Notes under the pieces: model-generated
What the model was told of the DNA's origin: nothing
Seen by the model: the letters and a program-made list of their open reading frames with translations, nothing else
The model's database searches: none
Translations under genes and position numbers: made by a program
In this document: one piece after another, positions 26,752 through 37,049 of the stretch
Layout of the letters: the number at the start of each line of letters is the position of its first letter
Position numbering within the stretch: position 1 is the stretch's first letter
Assembly: GCF_000265525.1 (NCBI RefSeq)
Contig: NC_018015.1
Span: 434,001-498,000, forward strand
Source of the DNA: Thermococcus cleftensis
GTDB taxonomy: Archaea > Methanobacteriota_B > Thermococci > Thermococcales > Thermococcaceae
Direction of reading: 5' to 3'
Length of the DNA stretch: 64,000 nucleotides

Positions 26752-28077
26752 TCAGAACTTGAGGACCCTGGCGAGGACTATGAGCGGGTCCCAGACCGGG
26801 GCAAAGGGCGGTGCGTAGGCGAGGTCGGTGAAAAAGGCGTCCCTCGTTGTGAAGCCCGCGGTGAGCATCGCGGCGGCGGTGTCTATCCTCGGCAGTATCT
26901 CCGCACCGACCGCCTGGACGCCGAGGAGCTTATTGGTCTCGTTGTCCACCACGCCCTTCAGCCATATCGGCCTCGCCCCGGGGTAGTAGTGAGGCCTCGT
27001 GCCCGCTTTGATAAATGCGGTCCTGACGTCGTAGCCCTCCTTTATGGCCTCGGCCTCAGTAAGGCCGGTCTTGCCTATCTCCACATCGAAAAACTTGGTG
27101 ATGCTGGTTCCCAGCACCCCGGGGAAGTGAACCTCCTTCCCGGCGATGTTGCTTCCTGCAACGTAACCCATCTTGTTTCCAGCTGGAGCGAGTGGAATCC
27201 AGACGCGCCTGCCGGTTATGATGTGCCTCGTCTCGGCAACGTCGCCTGCTGCATAAACGTTCTCAACGCTGGTCTGCATCTTCTCGTTGGTCCATATCGC
27301 ACCGGTCTCCCCGATCCTGACGCCAAGCTCCTTCGCCAGCTCGACGTTGGGCCTTATGCCCGTCGCTAGGACGACGAGGTCGGCTTTATACTCGCCCGCG
27401 TCGGTTACCACCTTCTCGACCCTCTCCTTGCCCTCTATCTTCAGGGTTATCTCCTGGGTGCGGAGGTTTACCCTCTTCCTCATCTCCTCCTCGAGGACGT
27501 CGGTGACTTCCCTGTCAAAGGCCTTGGCCATCACCCTTTCGTTCCTCTCTATGAGGGTGACGCGCTTTCCCCTGGCCGCGAAGGCCTCGGCCATCTCGAC
27601 GCCTATGTAACCTCCACCGATTATGACCACGTCCTCGACGGGGTTCTTCTCGAGGTAGCTCGTTATTGCAACGGCGTCCGGGGGCAGGTCTGCCGTGAAA
27701 ACACCCTCCAGCTCGGTTCCCGGGATCGCGGGAACTCTCGGAGAGGCACCGTTGGCGAAGACGAGGTAGTCCCACTCGTAGCTCCTCTCACCACCCTCCT
27801 CCCTAACCCTGACGTAGCCCTGACCGACCTCTACGACCTCGGCCCTGAGGTGAAGGTCTATGCCGCGCTTCTTGATGAAGACCTCGGGCGGGTAGTGCAT
27901 GAGCTTCTCCTTCGGCGAGACGCCCTCAACAACGTAAGGCACCCCGCACGGGGCGTGGCTGACCCACTCCGTTGCCTCGAAGACCTTGACGTCCCACTCG
28001 GGTTTGAGTCTCTTGACGCGTGAAGCGGCGCTCATTCCTGCGGCTCCGCCACCGATTATGACCACAGTCTTCTTCAT
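26752..28077 (-). CDS. nsr: CoA-dependent NAD(P)H:sulfur oxidoreductase / CoA-disulfide reductase
   Basis: FAD flavoprotein of 441 residues, the size of Thermococcales NSR/CoADR proteins, which reduce elemental sulfur or CoA disulfides with NAD(P)H. The FAD motif is [16 protein letters not shown] at the N-terminus. The single redox cysteine is C44 in SHAPCGVPY. The NAD motif is [19 protein letters not shown]. The ATG at 28077 follows GGTGAT. A full SurR site directly upstream supports the sulfur-reduction role, since SurR is known to control nsr in Pyrococcus. Confidence 0.88.
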   Translation of the reverse strand: MKKTVVIIGGGAAGMSAASRVKRLKPEWDVKVFEATEWVSHAPCGVPYVVEGVSPKEKLMHYPPEVFIKKRGIDLHLRAEVVEVGQGYVRVREEGGERSYEWDYLVFANGASPRVPAIPGTELEGVFTADLPPDAVAITSYLEKNPVEDVVIIGGGYIGVEMAEAFAARGKRVTLIERNERVMAKAFDREVTDVLEEEMRKRVNLRTQEITLKIEGKERVEKVVTDAGEYKADLVVLATGIRPNVELAKELGVRIGETGAIWTNEKMQTSVENVYAAGDVAETRHIITGRRVWIPLAPAGNKMGYVAGSNIAGKEVHFPGVLGTSITKFFDVEIGKTGLTEAEAIKEGYDVRTAFIKAGTRPHYYPGARPIWLKGVVDNETNKLLGVQAVGAEILPRIDTAAAMLTAGFTTRDAFFTDLAYAPPFAPVWDPLIVLARVLKF

Positions 28078-28094
28078 GAGCATCACCAAGGAAG

Positions 28095-28111
28095 GTTCAC
28101 AACCTTCGGTT
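28095..28111. promoter_or_regulatory. Full SurR consensus site before the sulfur oxidoreductase
   Basis: GTT-CAC-AAC-CTTCG-GTT on the + strand matches GTTn3AACn5GTT fully. For the minus-strand gene it lies just downstream of the likely TATA (CCTTTTTAA, 28119-28111), where bound SurR would repress. That fits release when sulfur is present. Confidence 0.72.
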
Positions 28112-28137
28112 AAAAAGGTTGGTGGGACAAAAACGGG

Positions 28138-29304
28138 TTACTCCTTCCTGTTAAGGAAGTACTTCCTGCCCCTAACCTCTACCATGCGATAGATCTCGCC
28201 TTCGCTGAGATCCATTGGGGGCCTTTCAAGTTCGTAGGTTTCGTAGGTCTCCATGTCCATGAGCTGAACCTCCCCCGGCATTATGCTGGTCACCATGGCC
28301 TCGCTCCTCTCGTGCTCAACGGTGTCTATACCCTCCCTCTTCACCGTCTTCCAGTCGCGGTGCTCGCTTTCGTTGGTCGAAAGGTTCCTGAGGCTCACGC
28401 CTTTCCCATCAACCCTCTCCACCTCGTAGACGTTGCCGCGCTTGTCGGCCACGATGTCGCCCCGCTGGAACTTCGGAATCCTCACGCTCACGCTCGTGCG
28501 GTATACTTCCCTGCTCGTCTGCCTGTCCACCCCGACCAGCTCGTAGGCCTCGCTTATCGTCCCTCCGAAGCGCTCCCGTATGGCCTGGGCGAGCTTCCTG
28601 GCACTCGATGTCGAGCCCATGTAGAAGTCCAGACCCTCCTCCTTCTCTATCGTGTCCTGTATGAAGCCCATTCTATCTTTCCGCATTATCTCGTCCACCT
28701 TCTCCTCGACGAGCCTTCCGATGGCCTTTCTCTCCTCCTCGCTCAAAGGCCTGCCCTCGGCGCGAACCTGGAGTATGGCCTCGAAGTAGCCGCCGAGAAA
28801 CTTCTGGCAACGGGGGCAGACCGTTTGGCGAACGTAGACTGTGACTTTCTTGGCTTCATCGTGGAGCTCGCGCTGGAGCTCGTGGGTCTTGGCCTTGACG
28901 CGGACTTCATACGTTATTATCGCCGGAAAGTGCTCGATGTGAAAGTCCATGGGCTCAAAGGAAACAACAGCCCTGCCAACGGGGAGGTCGTCTATTTCAT
29001 CCAGCTCCTCAGGCAAAACGACCTCGTACTCCCTGATTTTCTCGCTGAAGGAATCCTCAAGCTCCTCAAGAAGGGCGTTCTCAGCCACCTCAAAGATGAG
29101 CTCCTCCAGCTCATAGCTCATTGGATCCACCCAGAGGCCCCTCTTCCTGTAACTCCCGCAGTTCTGACAGAGTTCGGTGTTTACCTCATCTTCGATTAGA
29201 AGGACGGAATTCTCCTTCCGGTAGCATACCTGGCAGAGACCGTTTATGAGCGGACCGCCCTCGCTCTCGCTTATCCCGCAACGGTAACAGAATCTCTCGC
29301 TCAT
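28138..29304 (-). CDS. NMD3-family protein
   Basis: 388 residues. The N-terminus has four CxxC zinc pairs (CYRCG, CQVCY, CQNCGS, and later CPRCQKF), as in eukaryotic NMD3, the 60S export adaptor. Archaeal members lack the nuclear-export tail and presumably act in 50S ribosome biogenesis or quality control. The ATG at 29304 (MSERFCYRCG) follows GGTGAGGGAG. It is downstream of the DUF424 gene on the same strand. Confidence 0.9.
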   Translation of the reverse strand: MSERFCYRCGISESEGGPLINGLCQVCYRKENSVLLIEDEVNTELCQNCGSYRKRGLWVDPMSYELEELIFEVAENALLEELEDSFSEKIREYEVVLPEELDEIDDLPVGRAVVSFEPMDFHIEHFPAIITYEVRVKAKTHELQRELHDEAKKVTVYVRQTVCPRCQKFLGGYFEAILQVRAEGRPLSEEERKAIGRLVEEKVDEIMRKDRMGFIQDTIEKEEGLDFYMGSTSSARKLAQAIRERFGGTISEAYELVGVDRQTSREVYRTSVSVRIPKFQRGDIVADKRGNVYEVERVDGKGVSLRNLSTNESEHRDWKTVKREGIDTVEHERSEAMVTSIMPGEVQLMDMETYETYELERPPMDLSEGEIYRMVEVRGRKYFLNRKE

Positions 29305-29349
29305 CTCCCTCACCGAAGGGGAGTAATGGGGGCGGTTTAAAAAGGTAGC

Positions 29350-29649
29350 TCACAGGAAGAGCCGGGCCATTTGGGCGTGGGGAACCCCTTCAATCCGGAG
29401 AACCCTGTTTTCATCAACGTACCCGAGCTCTATTGCCTTTGAGACGCATCTTTCCCCCGTCAGGTTCGCTATGGTCGCTTCCTCAAGGAGTGGCCCGAGG
29501 GAATCCTCGTCCACCAGTTCGCCCTTGTAGAACCGCTCCTTGACCTCGAGCTTCAGCTCACCCTCCCGGAACGTCTTTCCGAGCAGCTCCTCGTCGCAGG
29601 CAGCGAGAAGGACCTCCCCCTGAACCCTGTAGACCTTGACGTATATCAT
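29350..29649 (-). CDS. DUF424 family protein
   Basis: 99 residues beginning MIYVKVYRVQGEVLLAACDEELLGKTF, with the late HAQMARLF signature of archaeal DUF424. The function is undefined. The pairing with NMD3 (45-bp gap, same strand) suggests a link to translation or ribosome assembly. GGTG lies before the ATG. Confidence 0.8.
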   Translation of the reverse strand: MIYVKVYRVQGEVLLAACDEELLGKTFREGELKLEVKERFYKGELVDEDSLGPLLEEATIANLTGERCVSKAIELGYVDENRVLRIEGVPHAQMARLFL

Positions 29650-29720
29650 GGAACGACACCGAATGAAGAAACGCCTGACGGTTTAAAAGTGTTGGGAAAA
29701 TCAAGAGAAAAGAAAGGAGG

Positions 29721-32700
29721 TCAGCCCTCGATCTCCTTGATGGCGCTCTCGAGTATGTTGTAGGCCTTGAGGATGTTCATGTAGGCCTTGCGTATGTGCG
29801 GAAGGGCCGCTATGGCGAGGTTGTCCCTGCCAGGCGTGAGGTACTTCTCGGCCTCCTCGTAGTACTTGTCGGCGAGCTCCTTGTACATCAGGGCCTCTTG
29901 GAGGGTCTCGTTGTCCACGCCAAGCTCAACGGCCTTCTGGTAGAGCGGGTCGAACTTCTGGTCGTACCTCCAGTAGAGCATGAACCAGACGTAGTTCCAG
30001 GTGCTGACGATGAAGCGGGCAGTCCTGTACTCGATGGTGACGGTGACCGGCGAGGCGTACTTGACCTTGATGACAGCGTAGAGCGCGTTCTTGCCCTCGA
30101 TGGTGTAGTAGTCAATGACGTGGTCGCCGGTTATCTTGATGTAGCTAGTATCGACAGGCATGGTGACGAAGATGTAGTCCTCGGCACCGCTCGGTCCGTT
30201 GGCGGTTATCGTGAGCGTGGTCTTGTCGGTGGTGACCTCGGTGACCTCACCGACTCCAACCGCCACGTACGGCTTAAGGGTGATCGGCGAGTACACTTCC
30301 GTCTCGACAGGCTCCCTAGCCCTGACGGTGACCTCTGTGCAGGCGTCCTGGTAGTACGGGCTGGTGGCCTTTATCTTGATAGTCTCAACGAGATGGAGCG
30401 GGACGTAGTCAACGACGACCTGTCCGTTGTCGGTGTGGTACTCCCTGCCGTTTACCATGACAGTAGCGGACTTGTTTATCGGCTCCATCGTGGCGAGGTC
30501 AAGGAGCTTGATGATGAGCTTTGATGGCTTTCCAAGGGTGGCCTCGGGATAGACCACTATCGACATCTCCGGCATTCCCACCTGGAATATCATCGGGGCG
30601 TAGGTCATGGCTTCTCCGGTGTTGTTGTTGATGAGGCTGAGAACGCCCAGGTAGGTTCCGCTGGACTCGAGCTCGACCCTGGCCTTCAGGTCGGCTGTGC
30701 CACCGTTCTGGAAGAGGAACGAGCCGGTCTGCATCTCCACGTTGCCGTTGTCACCGAGCATCTGGAAGTAGAATGTGTAGTGCACCGGGTTGTAGCCGGC
30801 GGTGTCCCAGCCATAGACCATAACGAGGTAGTAGCCGGACTTGGGCATGAACTGCTCGAATACCTCGTCACTGGTCGGGCCAACCTGCTGGTCGTACACG
30901 GTGTAGTTCTCGAAGTTGAGGAGGTCCTCGAGGGTCGGGAAGTAGAACACGTACAGGTCGAGGTCAGCGGTGGGGTCTTCCGGCTGGGTGATTCCGAACC
31001 TGATGAAGTACGTGGTCGGGTCTGCGTAGAAGGCTCCAACAACGTCCCAATCGTCCTGGCTGACGTTTCTTGTCCAGGTGTACGCTGCATCAAGCCTTCC
31101 GACACCGTAGCCGACGGCAGTGGCGTTGAAGTCACCATAGTTGTTGGTCACGGTGGCCTTGACGGTGACGTTTGAGGGCTGGGCAACGTCCTTGAGTAGG
31201 AGCTCCGGTTCTATGGAGACCGAGGCCAGGCTGACCTCAATCTCGTACTGGGAGGTGTCGTAACCGCTGAAGTACTTGGTGAATATGCTCGAGTAGGCCG
31301 TTATCTCCCAGGTTCCCTCGACCGGGTTGGGGATAACCCAGGTGTACTCGTAGACGTTTCCGGCCGGGTTGGCTCCGACGTAGTAGTAGCCCGGAACGTA
31401 GGCGGCAACGACCTCACCGAGCGGCCTGGCGATGAGGAGGGTCGTCCTGCCCATCGGGTTGCCCTCGGCGTCGGCCGGAACGCGGAGGGTGACGCGGAGC
31501 TCCTTGGTGCCACGCGGAACCTTGACAAAGTAGTGCTTGGCCTCACCGGGCTTCTCGGTGTCGGAGAGCTTGGCGTGGCTTTCACCGTTCGGGTTCACAG
31601 GAATGTCGACGGTGACAGCCACGTAACCGTCTATGTAGCTGGTGTCGGGATCGTCGATGTAGACGAGTCCAACGTAGGTTCCGCTCTTCTGGAGCTTGGA
31701 GTAGTCGATGTTGATGGAGAACTGCCCAATGAGATCGTTTATGTCATAAGCATCGGCTCCGTTAATGGTAACTTCGGTGGTGTTCGGGATTATCCAGTCC
31801 ACGTTGGTGCTTATCCTGTAGGTCTTGTTCTGGAAGACGTACCAGAGTCCCCAGCCGGGCTCGTAAACCAGCGGGGAGAAGTATATCGGGACGCTTCCCG
31901 GGTACTCGTTCCTTATGTAAACCCCCCTGTAGAGGTACGGGAAGCCGAACACGTTCTGGAAGTAGCCGTTAAAGTCAACGTAAGCAGGGGATACCGGAAT
32001 CGTCGGAACGCCTATCGGGTTCTTGAAGCCGGTGTAGGTGGTTCCAGCGAAGATGTAGGTGGTCGGCTCCTGGCTGAGCTTCTCAAGCTCCTCGATGGCC
32101 TTGTCCACCTGTATGAGACCAAATCCCTGGTCGATGAGGGTTCCGTTGACGGGCTTGGCGCTGAACTCGAGGGCGCGCTTTATCATTATGGGGTCATAGG
32201 TGAGGTTGTGCTGCTTGGCGTAGCTGATGAGGAGCGCCACCGCACCGCTGACGTGCGGGGTGGCCATCGAGGTACCGCTCCATATCCCATAGTACCTGTA
32301 CGGGTTGCCGTAGAGGACGGTGTACCACATCGGGAGGCTGGAGAATATGTCGGTACCGGGAGCCATGACGTCGGGGTCGAGCATACCGTCGTCCCTCGGA
32401 CCCCTGCTGGAGCTCATCGACGGGCCGGAGATGATGCCCATGTCAAAGCCGTACCAGAAGGACTCCCTCTCGTTGTCCACGTAGTTGCCGACGGTTATGG
32501 CGAGGTCGCTGTCACCCGGGGAGTGAACGGTGTTGGTGGTCGGACCCTCGTTCCCCGCGGCTATGGCAAATGTAACACCAAACCAGTCGGTGATCAGGTT
32601 GACGTAGAAGTTCTCCGGGCTCTCGATACCGTCGTTTATCTCACCTCCACCGCCGAGGGACATGCTTATGACGTCGGCACCGTTGAGGGTGGCGTATATC

Positions 32701-33989
32701 ATACCGCTTATAATCCAGCTCGTCCTTCCGAAGCCCAGCTCTCCGGGCAGAACCTTGACTTCCATAAGCTGGGCGTTGGGGGCAACGCCGTAGACCCCTC
32801 CAAAGACCGGGTCGTCCGGAAGACCAACGCCGGCGACGGTACCGCTGACGTGGGTTCCGTGTCCGTGGGCGTCCCACATGAAGTACGCGAAGTCGCCATA
32901 GAAGCCCTGGAAGGCAATGTTCACCTTGGTGGAATTGACCGTGACGTAGTCGTGGGTGAGGTCAAAGACCCCAATCGGCTGGTCGTTGGTGAAGTTGTTG
33001 TCAAGGTTGAGGTCGATGTACGCAATGAAGTTTCCACTCTGGTTCACTATGAGGACTGGGTAAACGTCGCTGAGGTCACCGAAGAGCCCAAGGTTATACG
33101 GATCGTAAGGAGTCCCAGTGAAGTTGTTGAGATCGAAGTACCTCTCCGGAAGAAGGCCCAGGTAGTAGTCGTCACCGGTGATGTTTCCGACGTAATAGGT
33201 TCCCATTGTGTAATTAGTGTAGGTCTCGTGGCCGTAGTAAGGGGCGTAGGCTCCCCAGTAGAGGGTGACGTTCTGATCGACGGCTATGTAACCTCCAGAG
33301 GTGGTGTTGGTGGAGTAGTAGATCTCAACAAGTCCCTCGTCGCTTGCGTCGTATATGTCAATTATCTTCGGCCTTCCGTCAAGGGTGACCTGGAGGAACG
33401 GGTGGCCAACGTCAATTCCGGTGTCAAGAACGGCCACGGTGACGTTGTCTCCGAGGACGCCGTAGTTAATCCAGGTGTCGTAGGCGTGGATCGTGAAGAC
33501 GCTCATGAACATATCGGGAAGATTGGGATCCTGAACTGCGGGCTTGACATCGTCCATTCCAGCCTCAGGGGCAACGGGTTCCTGGAGCTTAACCATCTCG
33601 TCCTTCCAGACGTGGAGTATTCCAGGTATCTCGGCGAGCTTCTCAACGTTCGAAACCGGCATTTCAACAACTATGAATTGGAACTCGGGTTTGCTGATGG
33701 GATCGATCTTTCCGAGCCTTTTGAGAGCGTTGTAAACCTCTATTTTATGATCCTTATCCGGTGCCACTATGAGGCGCACCGTCTTCCCGCTGCTTTCCAG
33801 AACTTTCTGGATTTCCTTCTGGAGGACCTCTCCCGGTATGAAATTGCTGGACTTCTCTACCGCGACCTGCTGGGGACTCTCGACCTGCTGCACTGGAGTC
33901 GCCGTCACTGCCGGCACTGATACTGCCGCTGGGATCGCAGAGAGTAGCATTACTACCGCGATCAAAAGGCTCAAGGCCCTTTTATTCAT
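29721..33989 (-). CDS. Pyrolysin-like subtilase, secreted
   Basis: A giant S8 serine protease of 1422 residues, close to pyrolysin/stetterlysin in size. A signal peptide is at about 1-30 and a propeptide at about 45-150. The catalytic triad is D189 (VAVLDTGID), H377 (HGHGTHVSG) and S574 (SGTSMATPHVSG), with oxyanion N480 (AAGNEG). The 188-residue gap between Asp and His is the insertion typical of pyrolysins. The long C-terminus carries beta-sandwich repeats, many Asn-x-Ser/Thr sites and a terminal helical segment that may bind the envelope. AGGAGGTG precedes the ATG. It degrades extracellular protein to peptides. Confidence 0.93.
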   Translation of the reverse strand: MNKRALSLLIAVVMLLSAIPAAVSVPAVTATPVQQVESPQQVAVEKSSNFIPGEVLQKEIQKVLESSGKTVRLIVAPDKDHKIEVYNALKRLGKIDPISKPEFQFIVVEMPVSNVEKLAEIPGILHVWKDEMVKLQEPVAPEAGMDDVKPAVQDPNLPDMFMSVFTIHAYDTWINYGVLGDNVTVAVLDTGIDVGHPFLQVTLDGRPKIIDIYDASDEGLVEIYYSTNTTSGGYIAVDQNVTLYWGAYAPYYGHETYTNYTMGTYYVGNITGDDYYLGLLPERYFDLNNFTGTPYDPYNLGLFGDLSDVYPVLIVNQSGNFIAYIDLNLDNNFTNDQPIGVFDLTHDYVTVNSTKVNIAFQGFYGDFAYFMWDAHGHGTHVSGTVAGVGLPDDPVFGGVYGVAPNAQLMEVKVLPGELGFGRTSWIISGMIYATLNGADVISMSLGGGGEINDGIESPENFYVNLITDWFGVTFAIAAGNEGPTTNTVHSPGDSDLAITVGNYVDNERESFWYGFDMGIISGPSMSSSRGPRDDGMLDPDVMAPGTDIFSSLPMWYTVLYGNPYRYYGIWSGTSMATPHVSGAVALLISYAKQHNLTYDPIMIKRALEFSAKPVNGTLIDQGFGLIQVDKAIEELEKLSQEPTTYIFAGTTYTGFKNPIGVPTIPVSPAYVDFNGYFQNVFGFPYLYRGVYIRNEYPGSVPIYFSPLVYEPGWGLWYVFQNKTYRISTNVDWIIPNTTEVTINGADAYDINDLIGQFSINIDYSKLQKSGTYVGLVYIDDPDTSYIDGYVAVTVDIPVNPNGESHAKLSDTEKPGEAKHYFVKVPRGTKELRVTLRVPADAEGNPMGRTTLLIARPLGEVVAAYVPGYYYVGANPAGNVYEYTWVIPNPVEGTWEITAYSSIFTKYFSGYDTSQYEIEVSLASVSIEPELLLKDVAQPSNVTVKATVTNNYGDFNATAVGYGVGRLDAAYTWTRNVSQDDWDVVGAFYADPTTYFIRFGITQPEDPTADLDLYVFYFPTLEDLLNFENYTVYDQQVGPTSDEVFEQFMPKSGYYLVMVYGWDTAGYNPVHYTFYFQMLGDNGNVEMQTGSFLFQNGGTADLKARVELESSGTYLGVLSLINNNTGEAMTYAPMIFQVGMPEMSIVVYPEATLGKPSKLIIKLLDLATMEPINKSATVMVNGREYHTDNGQVVVDYVPLHLVETIKIKATSPYYQDACTEVTVRAREPVETEVYSPITLKPYVAVGVGEVTEVTTDKTTLTITANGPSGAEDYIFVTMPVDTSYIKITGDHVIDYYTIEGKNALYAVIKVKYASPVTVTIEYRTARFIVSTWNYVWFMLYWRYDQKFDPLYQKAVELGVDNETLQEALMYKELADKYYEEAEKYLTPGRDNLAIAALPHIRKAYMNILKAYNILESAIKEIEG

Positions 33990-34271
33990 CTTGACACCTC
34001 CTAATCGTAATGGTCATCTATACTGTAAATGCCGCATTAATATAAAGATTTCGTTCTTCAGAGTGACCTAGTGGCCCTAGTCACCTGTGTAACACCGCTG
34101 GTGGCTATTTTTGAACACCAACGACTGTCCCACACCTCCTGCAGTTCCAGTCGAGATAACACTATACCCCAGAATTTGAGAAATACCGCGCCCATTAGGG
34201 ATATGAAATCTACCAAAACCTATAAAACGACCGTATCCTGAGGGACTTTAGAGGGTGCAGTGGTGAGAACC
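33990..34271. other. Intergenic region with divergent promoters
   Basis: Holds the leader of the protease gene with a minus-strand TATA-like CTTTATATTAAT (about 34048-34037), and a plus-strand TATA-like CTATAAAACG (about 34220-34229) for the membrane-protein cluster. The middle is AT-rich without an open frame I trust. Confidence 0.5.
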
Positions 34272-34934
34272 ATGGACAGAAGAAAGGTTTTTGCCGTTAT
34301 CGCACTCATGGCCATCTTTGGTCTAGCATTCAACTACTACACCCAGCACTATCAGGGCGGTGAGATATACGAGGCGGCCAATCACGCGTTCGGACTCTTA
34401 ACCAGAGGATTCAACGTCACGATAACCGTGGAAACCGTCGATGGGGAAACCGTCAGGGGCACTCTGCTGAGCGTTCAGGGATCGACCATAAAGATAGTTT
34501 CGAATGGAAAGGTCCTAAGCATAGGTGGCCCAAGCGCTACCAAGGAGGATCTTAGGGCCAAGCTCATTAAGATAGACTACCACGGAAAGGTTTACGTATA
34601 TGAACTTCCCCCCCGCCTCGGCACGATGGGGGAGATAATAGATAACATCACCGTTGATGCATATTCGGAACGGTTCAGCGGTATAATCTACATAGAAGGG
34701 GATATAAGCCCCATAAAGCTGGGAATGCTGAAGTACCGGGCTGACTACCTCTCCTATGGCTCCGTCACGATAAACCAAGTGAGCAGCAACGGAGCGGTTA
34801 TAAGTACCAACATGGTGCCGGTAGAGTTCCTTAAGGAGTACCTCGGAGATTACCGGGTCTACATGTACGGCATACTCTACGTGAACTCCGAGGAGCGGAA
34901 CCTTCCGTTGAAGCTCGTTGAGGTGAGGGCTTGA
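34272..34934 (+). CDS. Membrane-anchored protein, first gene of a surface-glycan-type cluster
   Basis: 220 residues. One N-terminal hydrophobic segment (VFAVIALMAIFGLAF) would anchor it with the bulk outside. Residues of about 45-85 (TVDGETVRGTLLSVQGSTIK) have the G-x-L-x strand pattern of a small Sm-like beta-barrel. No enzyme motif is visible. The ATG at 34272 follows GGTGAG. The stop overlaps the next start by one base, so it is coupled to the polymerase-like genes. Confidence 0.5.
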   Translation: MDRRKVFAVIALMAIFGLAFNYYTQHYQGGEIYEAANHAFGLLTRGFNVTITVETVDGETVRGTLLSVQGSTIKIVSNGKVLSIGGPSATKEDLRAKLIKIDYHGKVYVYELPPRLGTMGEIIDNITVDAYSERFSGIIYIEGDISPIKLGMLKYRADYLSYGSVTINQVSSNGAVISTNMVPVEFLKEYLGDYRVYMYGILYVNSEERNLPLKLVEVRA

Positions 34935-35920
34935 TGAGGGAACTGCCCCTTCTCATTCCAATACTTTTCATGGCGTTCATATCCCTGGGCCTGGCCGAGC
35001 CCAAGACCATCGCGATGGGAACTGCCTTCGCCGTGTCAATGGTCCTCGGCGTATACCACGGCTCCCGGATAGAATGGGAAGACCGGGGGCTTGGCATCGA
35101 TGAGAAGTACATAACCTGGGCCTTCTGGGTTGCAGTTGGAATAATAATTCTCCAGATGCTTATCCTCCGGGACGTTCCCCTCATACACCCGGCCATCAGG
35201 ACGAGCCTCAACCCCAGGCTCACGGCCCTTACCTACTTCCTAGGCGTGCCCTCGAGCGTCTACCTGTTCCTTCGGGGTAAGAGATACGCCCTGATTTACC
35301 CCTTCACTGTTGCCCTCTACGCTTACAGAACCCCTGTGCTCGTTGGCCTCATTGCCCTGGGCGCCGCCTATTACGAAGGAATGAAGCGTGAAGGAAGGCT
35401 CAAGCTCTGGCATCTCGGTGCGGCCATTGGAGTAATTATCGTCCTCGGGCTTGGAATAACCCTCCTCCGTGGTGAGGCCATCGAAAGCCTGTGGACGAGG
35501 GTCCAGAGCTCCACGTCCGTCCTGGATATCATAGTCTGGCGCGCCGGCTGGAGCGGACACTACCACGGCTACCTCCAGTGGGCGGGGATAAAGTCGTACC
35601 TCCTAGGCGGTTATTCCCCTAGGGGACTGGTCGCAAAGTTCCTCTACGTCAGAACGGGGGTCACGATAACCCCCACCCTCCTCGGGGGAATGTACCTCGA
35701 CTTCGGGGTCTTCGCTGTTATAGAGGGTTTCCTCCTCGGCCTGTACTACGGCGTGATAGAAGGCGCTGAGAACCCGATAACGAGGGCGCTCTACTACTCC
35801 ACCCTCGCCTATGGAATTGTGGGAGTCGAAACGGGAATACTCGACCTCCCGGTTTACCTGCTCTTTGCCCTCGGAGCTTACATAGTTATACGAGGGTGGA
35901 AGCTGAGGAGGCAGAGCTGA
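34934..35920 (+). CDS. Polytopic membrane protein, possible oligosaccharide polymerase
   Basis: 328 residues and about ten hydrophobic helices. The late segment TPTLLGGMYLDFGVFAVIEG resembles the conserved ending of O-antigen/oligosaccharide repeat-unit polymerases (glycine-rich turn, Asp-Phe-Gly before the last helices). The next gene shares this ending, so the two are distant paralogues. The call rests on topology and this motif. Confidence 0.5.
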   Translation: MRELPLLIPILFMAFISLGLAEPKTIAMGTAFAVSMVLGVYHGSRIEWEDRGLGIDEKYITWAFWVAVGIIILQMLILRDVPLIHPAIRTSLNPRLTALTYFLGVPSSVYLFLRGKRYALIYPFTVALYAYRTPVLVGLIALGAAYYEGMKREGRLKLWHLGAAIGVIIVLGLGITLLRGEAIESLWTRVQSSTSVLDIIVWRAGWSGHYHGYLQWAGIKSYLLGGYSPRGLVAKFLYVRTGVTITPTLLGGMYLDFGVFAVIEGFLLGLYYGVIEGAENPITRALYYSTLAYGIVGVETGILDLPVYLLFALGAYIVIRGWKLRRQS

Positions 35921-35933
35921 GTGGGGTTGGGAT

Positions 35934-37049
35934 ATGAGGCCGAGCGTTCTTTTCTGGGCGGCGGCGGTGCTCTACATCATTACCGCCGTTATTTCAAAGG
36001 TCATCTACTCAGACCTGCTCCCCCCGCCAGAGGCTGCTCCACTGGTCTACGCACTGGCGTTTCTTTGGATTATGGCAGTATTCTACCTTCGAGACTGGAA
36101 GATAAACTGCCTTCACAAGAGTTACCTTTACTTAGCGGTTATGATCCTTGTACTCTCCCCGCTCGGCTGGTGGGGATTCGCTACTGCAGTGGCAACGATA
36201 GTGACGACCCGGCTTATAGTGCACTACGAGGCTAGAAACATCGAGAGGAACCCAGATAACGCCCGCAAGGAGCTCCGCCTTATTCTCACCACCGTCGTTC
36301 TCGTCCTGTTCCTGGTTCCCATCTTCCGCGGTGCCGTACCCATACTAAGGCCCGAGACGAGATACTCCGCGTTCAGATTTTTCTACCTAGCGGCCGGCTA
36401 TTTCACGGTGGTCATTCTTTCCCTGAAGCCGGACTTCAGGATTTTCCTCCTGGGAGAAGCAATAGCCCTGGTTTCCACGTTCCGGACTATTGGACTGGCC
36501 GTTGCCCTGGCTTACTTCCTCCGGCTTGTTCAGCTTAGAGGCCTTGGATACAACATTAAAGGAAGGAAATACATGCTCCCCGCGGCGGCGATGGTTCTGA
36601 TCGGGGTGTTCCTGGCGAGGTACTACGTCACGACGGCAACGTATCCCGAATGGCAGCTGGGCTTCCTCGAAACCCTGCTCTACAGGCCAGGGGTCACGTA
36701 CACTGTCTATGAAAAGCTTTTCCACCTTGGAATGCCCTGGGGGGAGAGGGGGATACTCTTTTCGACCGACCCAAAGGGATACGTGGGTTCGCTGTTCGGG
36801 CGGAACGTGGGGTACACGTACACGATATTCGGTCAGCCGGCCTACGACTTTGGACTCTTTGGACTTATTGAGGCCGCGTTCCTGGGAATGGCTCTTCAAG
36901 ATGCAGAGAGAAGAAGACCCACCGCAGTTTTGGCCGTCACGCTGATGACGCTTATGATCCCCATAGGCATAGACGCCTTCTTCTTATCTGCGATGGCTTT
37001 CCTCGCGTACCTGTCGGTGGAGGTGGACGTATGGAAAAAGGACCGCTGA
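35934..37049 (+). CDS. Polytopic membrane protein, paralogue of the preceding polymerase-like gene
   Basis: 371 residues and about eleven hydrophobic helices. It ends with GQPAYDFGLFGLIEAAFLGM, parallel to the LDFGVFAVIEGFLLG ending of its neighbour. Two different Wzy-like proteins in tandem could link or extend two glycan chains. It overlaps the downstream glycosyltransferase gene by 19 bp. Confidence 0.5.
   Translation: MRPSVLFWAAAVLYIITAVISKVIYSDLLPPPEAAPLVYALAFLWIMAVFYLRDWKINCLHKSYLYLAVMILVLSPLGWWGFATAVATIVTTRLIVHYEARNIERNPDNARKELRLILTTVVLVLFLVPIFRGAVPILRPETRYSAFRFFYLAAGYFTVVILSLKPDFRIFLLGEAIALVSTFRTIGLAVALAYFLRLVQLRGLGYNIKGRKYMLPAAAMVLIGVFLARYYVTTATYPEWQLGFLETLLYRPGVTYTVYEKLFHLGMPWGERGILFSTDPKGYVGSLFGRNVGYTYTIFGQPAYDFGLFGLIEAAFLGMALQDAERRRPTAVLAVTLMTLMIPIGIDAFFLSAMAFLAYLSVEVDVWKKDR

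Noticed and set aside
28312-29199. 295-codon + strand frame opposite the NMD3 gene
   Set aside because: NMD3 is supported by its four zinc pairs; the opposite frame has low complexity and no initiation signals.
31533-33920. Open frame of 795 codons on the + strand inside the protease gene
   Set aside because: It is the antisense shadow of the subtilase, whose catalytic motifs prove the minus-strand frame. The + frame lacks a ribosome binding site and any known motif.
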